A stretch of DNA of 64,000 nt from Coptis chinensis (lineage: Eukaryota > Streptophyta > Magnoliopsida > Ranunculales > Ranunculaceae): positions 51,402,501-51,466,500 of the forward strand of contig CM027381.1 in NCBI GenBank assembly GCA_015680905.1, given 5' to 3'. Positions 37,301 through 48,121 of this stretch are shown in pieces. The notes under the pieces were generated by a model. It had not been told where the DNA came from, made no database searches, and worked only from the letters and a program-made list of their open reading frames with translations. The position numbers were made by a program, and so were the translations under genes. Numbering within the stretch: position 1 is the stretch's first letter; every line of letters begins with the position of its first letter.

Positions 37301-40300
37301 TTCTACACCCATGATTGATGTCTTTGCTAGATTGGCTGATTGGTCTATAGTTTCCAATTCACAGAACTCCTTCTTTTGAATGAGCGTGATAAAAGTAGTG
37401 TTCATTCATCCATTTATGCAAATTCACCCACCCCCAACCCCCATGCACCACAGGAGACATGACGAAGATCTGATGACGTCTAAGTCCTCCCAAAACTGTT
37501 CTCTAGAATCCCGGCATGGACAATAGACAGCAGTGAGGAACCACTTAAGCTCTTCATCCTTCAACGAGCAGATAATACATATAGTATAAGCACCAACCAA
37601 ACTATCCTCCACAGACGAGTTCCGAGCAACTTCAGACCTCCCCAATGCTGGAACTAAAAGCCAATTCCATATTCTTCCCCCCAGACTTTCTCTATATTCT
37701 TTTCCTCGAGTAGCTGTGTATGTTGAATGAATGGTATCTGGTTCCTCCTTCCAATTATTCACTAAATGTTGTTTCATTCCCTGTTCCCCTCACATTCCAA
37801 GAAACCATCCTAATCGTCATTAGAAGAGTTGTCTCCACTCTCACTGATAAAAGAGTAGCCATCTGATCCCTCCATTCTAACTTTTTTTTTATCTTTCTTC
37901 CCAATTTTTCAAATCGTACTTTGATGTTGTAAGTTGAAAACAAATTTTCCATTACACTGAAGCCCATCAAGTAGGACTCCCCATACTCTTGTATTGTTGA
38001 GAAAATTAACTTCTCAAAACTTATATGATCAATTCAGGAGCTTTCCATATATCCTCCCTCTCTTTTAATTAATCCAATATTTATATTTGGGGATCATGAC
38101 GGAATATCATCTCAAACACCACCATAATAACACGGAAAGCACATAGGAGACTAGGTAATACGTAATTAACTACATACAACTGCATTACTGCCATACAAGT
38201 AGTGGTGTGGGTGGGTTGGGGGAGGAAAGTCAGAACTAATAAGTGTCTTTCCCTCCCAGCAAAAAAAGTTTCCCTAAAGCAAGACAACTGCTACCGTGTG
38301 GTTAGTCAGAAGCAGTTATTGCTAGGGAATACAATTTATATAAATGTAAATCACACTGTCTGCTGGGAGTTTTGGTTTAAAAGAAAGTTAAAGTTTTCAG
38401 AGTTTTTCCTTTTTCAAATAAATCACCATCTAAGAAGCATCTATGAAGATAGCTCAAGTGTAGAATAATTTTTTTGGTGATCTATGATTCAATGAGATCC
38501 ACTTCTTTTTCTTTATCTTTTGCGGGATGTTTTTAATTTTATTGGTTAAGATCTGGGATAGAGATCCAGTGGTTTTAGCTTAGAGAGTTTTGTTCATCTG
38601 TTGAGCACTGCCTTTCACTGGCATATTTCTACTACTGTCGTGTGAAAACTGAAAACCCTTACAGCTAATAACCTTTTATCATCAGTAATAAGTCTTTTGT
38701 GTTTCTGATCACAAGAAATATATGTGCTTCAAAGTTCAAATCCTTGATTGCATCCCCACACACAAACCCCAGTCATCTAACGGTTATTGAAAATAAGGGG
38801 ATAGCGGATACAGCGCGCACAAATTACAGGCCATAGCATAAACAAAAGCATATAAAGACTAACAAGAATAGAACCAAGGAAGAGGTAAAATCGGCATCTA
38901 AATCAATACCAGTTTGTGAAAGTTGAAGCTTCATCTTGGCTTTAACTCTTTCAGCTGGAGCCTGTTTATGATAAAAGTGGCACACCTTGCTTAGTAGCAA
39001 CTGTAAAGGGGGAAAAGTATCTCCATAATATCTAAGCATTATATAGAACTAATGACAGTCAAAAAATCCTCCACTTCCATGTGATGCCAATATAACAGTG
39101 TTGAAGCCCCAAGTCCACAACAACATTGATAACATACAAGATCATTATAACTTCTTTTATACTTTTCTTTTAGAGTTACAACTTTATTCATCTAAAAACA
39201 AATTCCAGTCTGTACTTCATTGAATTATTCATTTAGCCCTTAAACCTTCCCTTTCCCGTGATGGTAGGAATTTATCCCAACCTTCCGCTCAATATAACTA
39301 ATTGTAGCCGAGGCTTGTACCAGAACGTATATAAGAGAGTACGACGGGTATGCCTCTTTAATTGATGAATACTTTCCTAACTGCATAAACTTTTTGGGAA
39401 AATTACATCCAAATACCACTTCATTTCTCCATTAATCCTCCCTTAAATTACTGAAACTTTGCCGAACTAAGTCCTTTAAATAAACCTGTGCCAGATTGAC
39501 TCTTCAAATTGGAAGGTGTGTGCATGTCAGTGCCATCATACTAACAGAAAATGATGTGTTGGGAAATCAGGGATGCGTCCAGTGACAAAGTGTAAAGAAT
39601 TAAGACTATGACCTATTTCCATCTTATACGAGAGGCATCTACATGTTTTGAGAAAGCACAAGCTTTTCACCAATTTGTAATTCATAACAGCTCATTAGGA
39701 ATTCCAGCATCTATACCTTCAAGCTAAAGAGCATCATATTAACTAGAATTCTTAGACCTTACTATGTCATTAGCTTCAGAAAAACAACAAAGGGAACAAG
39801 CTAATAACATTTGTAATTTTCTTTACTTAATCTAGCAATGCCCACTAAAACAATCCAATTACCAAATAACTAATTCAAATGTAAACAATCGAAACACTCA
39901 CCATGTCTTCGTATCCTTTAATCAAACGTGAATAATCAACCTTCTCCTTACTACTTGTACCTTCATTACTACTCTTCTCCACTCTTCTTCGCCCCATCGG
40001 GGAAGCACTCCTACTCCTCCTTCCTCCTCTCGACCTGCTCCTCCTCCTCCTCCCTCTCTCCCTCTCCCTACTCATTCTCCTTCTAGAACTTGTAATAACC
40101 TTCTCATTTGCATTCCCATCTTTCTTTTTCAACTTATTTTGTATATTTTCAAGCTGTACTTGTTTATCAACCTTTGTTGGACTAGTAGCCTTAACAAATG
40201 AACTAAGAAATGAAGAAGATGAAAAGGAAGAACCTTTTGTGATTGGGTCCGGGGTATTTGAGGAAAACCCAAGTCCTTGTTTGAATCTTGCTGCCCCTTC

Positions 40301-40351
40301 CCCTTTTCGTGTTAGTTCTTCGTAATATGCTGCGGCTTTTTCTTCTTCCAT
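34364..40351 (-). CDS. RS-rich nuclear protein, RSRC1/SRrp53-like, six exons
   Basis: Exons (minus strand): 40351-39902, 38961-38910, 35874-35785, 34838-34780, 34684-34505 and 34414-34364. All introns are GT-AG and every junction keeps phase, giving 293 residues. The N-terminus is acidic ('MEEEKAAAYYEELTRKGEG'). Residues about 93-122 are Arg/Ser-rich ('RERERGRRRRSRSRGGRR', then RSRSASP). Next come 'APAERVKAKMKLQLSQT', 'GMGAGWERFEFNKDAPLDDE', 'VKKMSQSFRFSAVEARREEQ' and a terminal 'VLAKQQGSWRDRARKL'. Human RSRC1 has a similar 'PAEQAKARLQL' segment after its RS domain and takes part in pre-mRNA splicing, so a splicing role in the nucleus is inferred. The identity is from recall, not a search. 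Intron 2 (3 kb) contains a LINE in the same orientation. A TATA-like stretch lies near 40485. Confidence 0.85.
36720..37970 (-). pseudogene. LINE (L1-type) remnant in intron 2
   Basis: Minus-strand pieces appear in LINE ORF2 order. The endonuclease start is 'IRMVSWNVRGTGNE' and its middle is 'ELKWFLTAVYCPCRDSREQF' (37970-37424). RT N-terminal 'NTTFITLIQKKEF' lies at 37400. RT C-terminal 'CLPYKYLG' lies near 37240 and 'TLVKSTLVNLQIYYLFLCTI' near 37175. A zinc-knuckle-region 'LFWQDVWSAETSLANRFP' lies near 36800. The central RT with its catalytic Asp pair is deleted. It has the same strand as the host gene and is removed with the intron. Confidence 0.8.
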
Positions 40352-40560
40352 TAATTAATGGTGATTTGAGACCAAGGAAATAAAAATAAGAGAAAGTGAA
40401 GAAGTAACAAGTTTTTGTCCGAATTTTCTTGTAGTTGAGGAAATGAGGAGGGATTGATTAGAGTTTTGGTACTAAAATTTATTTGCCGAAAATATAAATG
40501 TTAGAGAATTGTGTTTTGATTAGTGATAATTGGTTTTATCATAATAATGTTGGGCCAGAT
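40352..40560 (-). promoter_or_regulatory. Probable promoter and 5' UTR of the RS-protein gene
   Basis: Upstream of the ATG (context TTAATTAATGG) is a pyrimidine-rich leader and, about 140 bases out, a TATA-like 'catttatatttt' read on the minus strand near 40485. The transcription start is not known. Confidence 0.4.
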
Positions 40561-41163
40561 CCCGACCCAACTTGGGGTCTGTAATTATGTTGGCCACAAC
40601 ATAGAGTTCAATACACAACAATCATATTACAAAATATCCCGATATATAAAAAAATATAGGGGCTAATTTATACACTACTAATTTTTTTATTTTTTTTTTA
40701 ATTTTATTAATTATATATATCAATTTTAACTAAATATATAAAACTTATTTTTATATATTTAGAAAATAAGATATAGAGATGGTGGAAGAGATGAGAGCCT
40801 TACACTTTCAATATTGATATTTGGGGAATTTTGTCTTTATATAACGATATAATTTAATTATAAAAATGATATATAAATATCCTTATTGAATATGTTGTAG
40901 AGATATATAGATAATTAATTAGAAAATATATATACAAATAAAATAACAACAAAAATTATGAGGGCCAAGATATTTCAACGATATTTTTTGTGATATTTCT
41001 GATATTTGGATATTTTTCCCCGATATATCGATATTTGGGGATATTTTGTGTATATAATAATTTTATTTAATATTTACCATTATATTTTTTTGCGAATAAA
41101 TATAAATAATTTTATTTAATATTTACCATTATATTTCAAATAAATATAAATAATGTATTGTAG

Positions 41164-41867
41164 TGGTAGGATTCGCGACACGAGGATTGTTGGTCGATGG
41201 GCAATGCAAGTCGCCAGAATTTGAACGCAGGAGTAGAAGATAGCCGGAATAGAGGAGCGTATAAGACAAAGCGGCAGAATCGAAAGTGTACGGGATAAGA
41301 TCGCTGAGAAAAAGGGTGGACCAAAACCCTACGCGAGGCGCGGTAGGGAAGCAAAGGATGGGAGGACAAAGTGGACAACAATGATGCGAGGGAGGGAGTA
41401 GAAAAAGAAGAGTGGGAAGAGAAAGAGGGGAAAAGGAGAGCGGACATTGAGATTATCAGATCAACCCCTTTTTGGGTTATTGAGGTGGCATGCGTGTCTG
41501 CCGCTCGAGGTAGTATAAGAAAGAGAAGGCGCGAAACACCGGATGTAGGCCGGCACTCTGCAAAAGTGATTGGGCCGTCTTTGGAGCATGTGGAAACAGA
41601 GCGGTCAAAGTCCAAGAGGAGGCAACTTAACGTAATCAGAACGGGTGGCACAACAAAGATGGCCATGGCCGCTAACCCTAGGAGACAGATGTGCTAAAAT
41701 GAACCGAAGGATGAAGTGAGATCAACGGATAGAAAGGGAAAGAGGGACAAAGATAAAGAGGAACAAATGAGAGGAAAAGAAAGAGGAGGAAAAAAAAAAA
41801 AGAAATGGGAGAGGGGGGAGAGTGTTAGACATGGAATGTTAGAAGGTGTATCTTGAGAGCACTTACA
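41164..41867 (+). repeat. 5' LTR of the Tat element
   Basis: 704 bp. It aligns along its whole length with the 3' LTR; long stretches are identical, broken by 1-4-nt indels and a few changes. It is followed by 'tttggccgcccgtgggga', which resembles the gypsy primer-binding site TTTGGCGCCGTCTGTGGGGA with indels. Confidence 0.93.
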
Positions 41868-42199
41868 TTTGGCCGCCCGTGGGGAAGAGAGAGAGTTGAA
41901 CAAAGAGGGGTATGGCAACGAAAGCAAAAGAGAGGTGTGGGACGACCGAGGAAAGTGTCGACCCGGAGAGGAGGTGGTTGAATCGGTAGGAGATGATGGG
42001 GAGAGCACGGGTGGAAGAGATACCGCATCGTCTTCGAAGAAACGAGACAACCGAGAGAGGAAGTAGCGAGGTTGAAGGAAGAGAACGAGGAGTTACTGTG
42101 AAGAGAGACCGTCGAGGAATCGAAAAAGGTGATGTCGAAACGGTGAGAGAGGAAGAAGCGGAGACCTAATGTGGTGGAGAATGGGGTGCCGGGCTCACT

Positions 42200-43260
42200 A
42201 GGGGAACAGTGAAGGAGATGATTGCTAACGATCCGAAAGCAAGCCGAGAGCAAGCAAAAGGTACGTCCGGACGGCGAACCGTAGTGGCGGGATTGAATCG
42301 CGAACCCATCAAGGACGCATTTGGAAGGCGGAGGTCCCAAAGCGGTTCAACCAAATTTAGGTTTGAGAGGTACGACGGGACGGGAGACCCAGCCGACCAC
42401 ATCCACCACTTTCGGCAAAAATGCCGCCGTGGCGAACCCAGTGTATGACGGATTGCGGTGCATGATGTTCCCAAAGAAGCTTGAAGGGAGGGCCTCGGGA
42501 TCGGGTATTATAGATTGCCCGAGAAGAGCATACACAACTTTCTAGAGATGGAGCAAGCCCGTGGACCACTTCATACACCAAAAAGGAGGGTGGTGGACAC
42601 ATAAGCCCCCTGTTTAATGTGAGACAGAGGACCGCTGGAGTCGCTGAGGGAATTCTTATGCAGATTTAAGATTTGAAACTTTAAAGGTGGAGAACTTGAC
42701 GAGAGGATCGCAGTGATTGCCTTTGAGAGGGGTCTGCGGCGGAACGAGAGTGCACGAATCGTGGCTAAGAACGAGATCACGCCATTACAAGACTTGTACC
42801 CGAGGGTAGAGAAGTATATACGGTATGAAGACACATTGCGAGAAAGAGACGAGGAAGACAGGAAAGCCGTCGGCCGGCTTTGGATCGAAGCAAGGACCGC
42901 GAAGGTATGAGTCATCGTGGGGAGAGTGGTGGACGCCAGGGCATTACCGCGGCCGAAAAGAGTGGAGTCGGGCGGAGAGAATATAGAGAACGGAAGCCGT
43001 GATCGGAAGTGGATCGATACCGCGGGACAAAGCCGTTGAGGAACTGGCATCACCGATCCAAGATCTAAAAGGCTACGGCGGACCGCAGAGCAAGCCCAAC
43101 GAAATACCGGGCAAACCGTATTGTGCATATCATCGTCTGAGAATCATGAAACGAATGAATGTTACCCTCGTGGATGGATGGTACGAAGATGATTGGGAGA
43201 GGGATGCTTAAGGAGTTTATTAAGGGGAAAGAGAAAGCGGAGCGGTCGAGCCCGGCGATT
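42200..43260 (+). pseudogene. Tat element gag, frameshifted
   Basis: Pieces occur in three frames. 'KFRFERYDGTGDPADHIHHF' (42350) is typical of the start of the retrotrans_gag domain. 'VYDGLRCMMFPKKLEG' follows at 42440. 'KVENLDERIAVIAFERGLR' and 'ITPLQDLYPRVEKYIRYEDT' (42690-42840) form the end of the domain. Near 43115-43170 a C..H.....H.TNEC arrangement resembles the zinc knuckle. Gag packages element RNA. Residues remain well matched inside each piece while the frame shifts repeatedly. Confidence 0.85.
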
Positions 43261-43264
43261 CGGG

Positions 43265-43930
43265 TACAATAAATGTCATATTTAGTGGGGAAATCTGAGC
43301 CACAATGCTCACCGGATCGGATACGGGCGGACGGCTAGCATCCGCAAGTTAATGAGGAGGCAAGGTATTCGCGGCCATCCATGGCCCGCGAACAAAAAAA
43401 GAAGCATCGTGGTTTACGCACAATCGACTTGAAAGGGGTGGATGTCCCACATGAGGATCTTGGCGGTGATCCGCGGGGCCATGGAAATTACATGGTGAAA
43501 AGGGTCTTGATTGATCATCGGCGGCGGTCGCGGTGGATTTGTTGTTCGTGGGAACGATGGAAGAGATGAAGATAGGCGAGAAACAACCGAGGCCATCCCG
43601 GACTAATTTGTACGGGTTCAATGGGAGCATGACCGAACCACTGGGGGAACTCCTATTGCCAGTAACAACGGGACCCGTGACGGTGTTCTCTCGGTTCAAG
43701 GTTGTGGACGCGAACTCACAGTACAACACCATCCTCGGTAGGCGGTGGATCCATGAAATGAAAGCGGTACCATCCACCTATTACCAGGTAATCAGATTTC
43801 CCACCCCGACGGGGATGCATGAAGTCCGCGGAGACCAAGTGACAATGCCGAATAGCCATCGTGGACAAAGGAAAAAGGATGATTCGGGGACGAGGGGAGA
43901 CCTCGCAACCAAAGAAAAGACAGCATAGCA
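43265..43930 (+). pseudogene. Tat element aspartic protease, frameshifted
   Basis: Just before it is 'GTINVIFSGEI', the usual lead-in of gypsy protease. 'HGNYMVKRVLID' near 43500 leads to the active site, whose D-T-G is disrupted by indels around 43515. 'DLLFVGTMEEMKI' follows. Then 'YNTILGRRWIHEMKAVPSTY' and 'RFPTPTGMHEVRGDQ' (43720-43840) are the conserved C-terminal part. The enzyme would cleave the gag-pol polyprotein. Confidence 0.82.
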
Positions 43931-44099
43931 ATTCTGATCGCCTCGCCTCCCAAGCAGAAAGAGGAGGCCGAGGCGCCGATGGAAACAAAAACGCCGGATG
44001 AGATCGAATCAAGAAAATATAGGAACCGGGAAGAGGAAAAGGTCACATCGGTAGGGTCGAATTTGTCGAAAAGAGTGGAAAGATAAGTTGGTGCGGTTC

Positions 44100-44900
44100 T
44101 CGCGAGAATAAGGGCGTCTTTGCTTGGACAATCGAAGAAATCACCGGTTGGACCCGAAGTTTGCTTGTTACCGATTACACATGAGGAGGACGCCCTTGCC
44201 GGTGAAACAAAAAGATCGCAATGTTAGGCGAGATATCGCTGAGGAGATTCGCGATGAGGTCGCGAGGTTAAAAAGAGCGTGCATAATTCGGGAAGTCGAA
44301 GTTCTCGACCGTGGCTATCCAACATAGTCGCGGTACCAAAGAAGAATGGGAAGGTCCGCGATGTGTAGACTTTACGGACGCCAATTCCCGAAGTGCCCCA
44401 GGACGCTTATCCGATGCCGCGAAGTGGATGAGCTAGTAGATCGGACGGCAGGGTTCAAAATTTTCTCCTTTATGGGCCTTCGATGGGGGTACAACCAAGT
44501 CGCAATGTATGGACCGATCAAGAGAAGACATCGTTTGTGGTGGAGGGGAACATATTGCTACACGAGAGGATGCCATTTGGTTTGAAGAATGCCGGGGCTA
44601 CGTTCCAGCGACTGGGGGAGAAGATGTTTGCAAGCAAAATACGGAAGGGTATTGAGGTATACATCGACGACATGGTAGAGAAAAGCATGTCGGAAGAGGA
44701 GCATATAGAGGGATTGAAAGAGACGTTTGGCATATTGCGGGCACATAATTTGAAGCTGAATCCCGAGAAGTGCACTTTCGGGTCACCACCGGAAATTTCG
44801 GGTTATATTGTGACCCACCGGGAATAGAAGCTAATCCAGAGCGCATCCGAAAGCACTAATAGAGATGTCGCCACCCCGGGACGTTAAGAAGTACAAAGGC
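44100..44900 (+). pseudogene. Tat element reverse transcriptase, frameshifted
   Basis: A long intact stretch (44483-44827) carries 'KTSFVVEGNILLHERMPFGL', 'KNAGATFQRL' and the catalytic 'VYIDDMVEKS', then 'LKLNPEKCTFG'. Upstream, 'CVDFTDAN' and 'WGYNQVAM' appear in other frames. Within the readable part the active-site Asp pair (YIDD) is present. Downstream sequence up to 44900 changes frame several times in under 100 bases, where single bases are missing or added. Confidence 0.9.
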
Positions 44901-44939
44901 TGGCGGGATCGGTCGCGCCTTAAATCGATTCATATCCAA

Positions 44940-45345
44940 GTCGTCGACAAATGGAGGCCAGACGAGGTTGTTGAGAAGGGCGCCAGATTTTGTGTGGACG
45001 GCCGAGTGTGAAAGAGGCTTTTCGTGAATTGAAGAGGTACAGGGATCGCGCCTTTGCTATCGCGACCCGTAACCCGGGAGAAAGTTATACCTATATCCGG
45101 GAGTGTCCGAATATCGCGGTAAGCTCGATCCTCGCTCGAAAGGGCGCACAAAGGTCGAAAAGACCGGTGTACTTCCAAAGAAAACATCACTGGATGCGGA
45201 AACCCGATACTGACAAAGTGGAAAAGTATGCCTTGGCAATCGATATTCTCGGCTACCGGTTGAAACCGTGACTTTGAGGCACATTCAGTGGTGGTGGTGA
45301 CAAATCTGCCTCTCAAGCTGCCTCGGGGTGGAGAAAAATCGAAGA
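44940..45345 (+). pseudogene. Tat element RT-linked RNase H, frameshifted
   Basis: The segment reads 'AFRELKRYRDRAFAIATRNP' then 'AVSSILARKGAQRSKRPVYF' and 'DTDKVEKYALAIDILGYRLK'. This is the order of the connection and RNase H domains in gypsy pol. The first catalytic Asp region is altered. It lies between RT and the second RNase H. Confidence 0.75.
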
Positions 45346-45519
45346 ATGGTCAAATGGGCGGTAATGTTGAGTTCCTATGGAATACAATATCAAGTGAGAA
45401 CCGCAGAAAAGGCTCAGCGGTGAATGGAGTTTCTAGCAGATTTTCCTGCGAAGACCCCACTGGGGAAGAGATGCTCATGGAGCCCGAACCGAAGGAGAGC
45501 CGATGGGGACGGATCCCCG

Positions 45520-46025
45520 GATAAAAGGAATGGATGGAGAGTGTTCGCGGACGGGTCGCCAATGCACGCGGCAAACGGAATAGGCGTGGTGTTGGTTACC
45601 CCGACAACGACCGAATCGAAGTTGTCCATGAGGCTCGGGTTCCGCGCTACGAATAATGAGTCCGAAAGTATGAAGCCGTGATCGCAGGTTTAGAGATGGC
45701 CAGGAATTAGGGGTCACCGAAGTTAACCGCCTATTCAGATTCCAACCTAGTGATATGTCAGGTGAATGGTGGGTTCGTCGCTAGGTGTGCTCGGATGGCG
45801 AAGTACTTGGAAGTGGTGCACCGCAAGGCAGCCGAGTTCGAAAAAATCAGATTTGAACATTTGGGCCGCGGGGAGAATCGGCATGCGGACGCACTTGCCT
45901 ATGTCGCGGCCGCAATGCCCGGAGCGAGGAGAGAAACCTTAAGAATCAAGAAATTAGGGAGATCGAAAGCATTGAAAAGAAAGTCGAGGTATATCAAGCT
46001 CGCAGGGGGGAAAGGGGATGGATGA
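45520..46025 (+). pseudogene. Second, archaeal-like RNase H of the Tat element
   Basis: 'WRVFADGSPMHAANGIGVVL' opens a typical RNase H fold with the first Asp. 'LGFRATNNESES' follows. Then come 'TAYSDSNLVICQVNGGFVAR', 'MAKYLEVV' and 'GENRHADALAYVAAA' with further catalytic Asp residues. A second RNase H of this kind between pol RNase H and integrase is a recognised Tat-lineage feature. One or two frameshifts near 45670 split it. Confidence 0.83.
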
Positions 46026-46079
46026 GTCCCATCAAACGTTTCTTGGAGGGAGGAGAGGTGGTAGATGAGAAGGAACGAA

Positions 46080-47270
46080 GGAGATCGGGAAACAAACGCT
46101 ACCGGTATGTTCCGATAGAGGGAGAGATGTACCGAAAGAACCCGATGGACCACTACTAAGATGCCGGGACCAAGTTTAGCACAAGAAGTCTTGGCGAGCT
46201 TCATGCCGGATCGGGGAGCCATTCGGCGGAAGGACAACGCACACACCGATCGCTGACGCAGGGGTACTTCGGCCTCATATGAAGAGAGAGACGTGGAATT
46301 TGCCAAGAAATGTGGGAAATGTCGGTTTTGTTGCTCGGCTAATATTTGCACCGCAGAACCATTGCATAACGCGGTCCAAATCCGTGGCCATTTGCCATGT
46401 GGGCCATGGATATAGTGGGTCCGCCTCCCAATGGCGAAGGGGGAAGAGAAGGTTCATGCCGGGCGGCGACGGATTATTTTACTAAGTGGGTGGAGGCCGT
46501 GGCCTTGCAAAGCAAGTCAAGGAGGAGCGGTGATCAAATTCTTATGGGAAAACATTATCCGTAGATTTGGGTTTGCCACACACCATCATCGCGACAACCA
46601 ACGCAGTTCACGGGTCAAAGGTGAGGGACTTCTTGCGACGATAATGTGAAACGAGGATTCTCAGCCCCGCACAACCCGGAGGGAATGGCGAGCCGAAATT
46701 CAACAAGACGATCATGAACAACCTTAAAAGAAAGCTGGAAGACCGCAAGGGAGCATGGGCTGATGAACTAAGTAGGGTGCTATGGGCATACCGCACTACA
46801 CCGCGGACGACTACAAAGGAGACGCCTTTCTCATTGGCATATGGTATCGGTAGCCGTGATTCCTTCAGAAATGATGGCAACCACCACACGCACAAGGGCG
46901 GTGGACAGTGGGATGAACTGGGGCATATTGGCTCGCGACCTAAACTTAGCAGAGGAGAAGCGGGACACTACACGCATTAGGCTAGAGGAATACCACCGAC
47001 ACCGCTGGAGAGACAAGATGGCAAGCTTATCGCGCCACGCCGGATTCCGTGATCAAGATTGGGTTCTCAGCGGTCACCGCAAGCACTAAAAAGGCAAACG
47101 AAGGAAAGTTGGGACCCAATTGGGAAGGGCCGTGCATTAGTGGTGGGTGTTGGAGGGGCCGGAACATACCGATCGCGGACCGAGGGATGGGAAGCGATAG
47201 AGGCCTTGGAATATAAGAATGTTGAAAAAATTTCATATCCGAATGTAAGACCAACCGGACAAGGGGCGTG
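46080..47270 (+). pseudogene. Tat element integrase, frameshifted
   Basis: 'GEMYRKN' and a degraded zinc-binding part lead to 'PWPFAMWAMDIVGPPPNGEG' and 'DYFTKWVEAVALQSKS' (46380-46510), the start of the core domain. 'TQFTGQR'-like sequence follows near 46600. '[20 protein letters not shown]' and '[20 protein letters not shown]' (46720-46850) end the core. The C-terminal part has a 'PWNIRMLKKFH'-like ending near 47205-47240. Integrase would insert the cDNA; it is inactive here because of many indels. Confidence 0.87.
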
Positions 47271-47336
47271 GGCTGTTTGTACATATATAATACAACGGCA
47301 CTTTTTAGAAGTTAACAAATGACCGAATCAACTTAG

Positions 47337-47900
47337 GGGCAAGGCAATGCCCCCGGCCCGCCCGCCGGTCACGGAGAGCGGGGAGAGATCCTTCGCGGAC
47401 GTGATGTCCGAATCAAACTTAGAGGCAAGGCAATGCCCCAGCCGACCTGACGGTCACAGAGAGCGGGGAGATCCCTTCGACATGAGGTCCAAATCAACTT
47501 GGGGCAAGACAATGCCCCCCCAAAAACCGCCGGGTCACCGAGCGGGAAGATCCCTTCGCGGACATGAGGTCCAAATCAAACTGGGAGGCGAGGCAATTCC
47601 CCAGCCGACCTGACGGTCACAGAGAGCGGGGGGGGAGACCCCTTCGCGGACATGAGATCCGAATCAACTCAGGGGCAAGGCAATGCCCCAGCCGGCTTGC
47701 CGGTCACCGAGAGCGGGGGGAGATACCTTCGCGGACGAGATGTCCGAATCAAACTTGGAGGCAAGGCAATGCCCCAACCGACCTGACGGTCACAGAGAGC
47801 GGGGGGAGAGCCCTTTGCGGATATTGTGTCCAAATCAAACTCTCGGGCGAGGCTATGCCCCGGCCGCCCGACAGGCCGTGGAGAGAGCGGGGGGGAGTTA
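47337..47900 (+). repeat. ~85-bp tandem array in the 3' region of the Tat element
   Basis: About seven units start with forms of 'ggcaaggcaatgcccc' near 47337, 47423, 47501, 47586, 47672, 47757 and 47845. Odd units carry a 'gccggtcaccgagagcgg' type and even units a 'gacctgacggtcacagagag' type, so the true period is a dimer of about 170 bp. Tandem repeats in this untranslated position are known in Tat elements. Long frames through the array are repeat artefacts. Confidence 0.92.
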
Positions 47901-48121
47901 GAATCGAATATGCACAAGGTTAGAGACGACAAACATTGGAGTTAAACATGACATGTGAAAACAGGGCTCCTCCAATAGGAGGCCCACAAGGTCAACAAAA
48001 TTACAATTCTTAGCAAAGCTCCTTACATTAGGAGGGAATTTAATAGTGTTCAAAAGCGTCAGGGACGCCACAGCTAAAACATACAAAACCAGATACCAAC
48101 ACAAACAAAGCAAGTTCAATT

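Noticed and set aside
41136-43128. Long open frames on the minus strand over the Tat LTR and gag (up to 185 residues)
   Set aside because: GC- and purine-rich DNA gives few stops on the opposite strand. The frames are Ser/Pro-rich with no domain, and the plus strand carries recognisable gag.
47347-47932. Overlapping frames of 70-120 residues in the repeat array
   Set aside because: They repeat with the ~85-bp unit, so they are by-products of the array.
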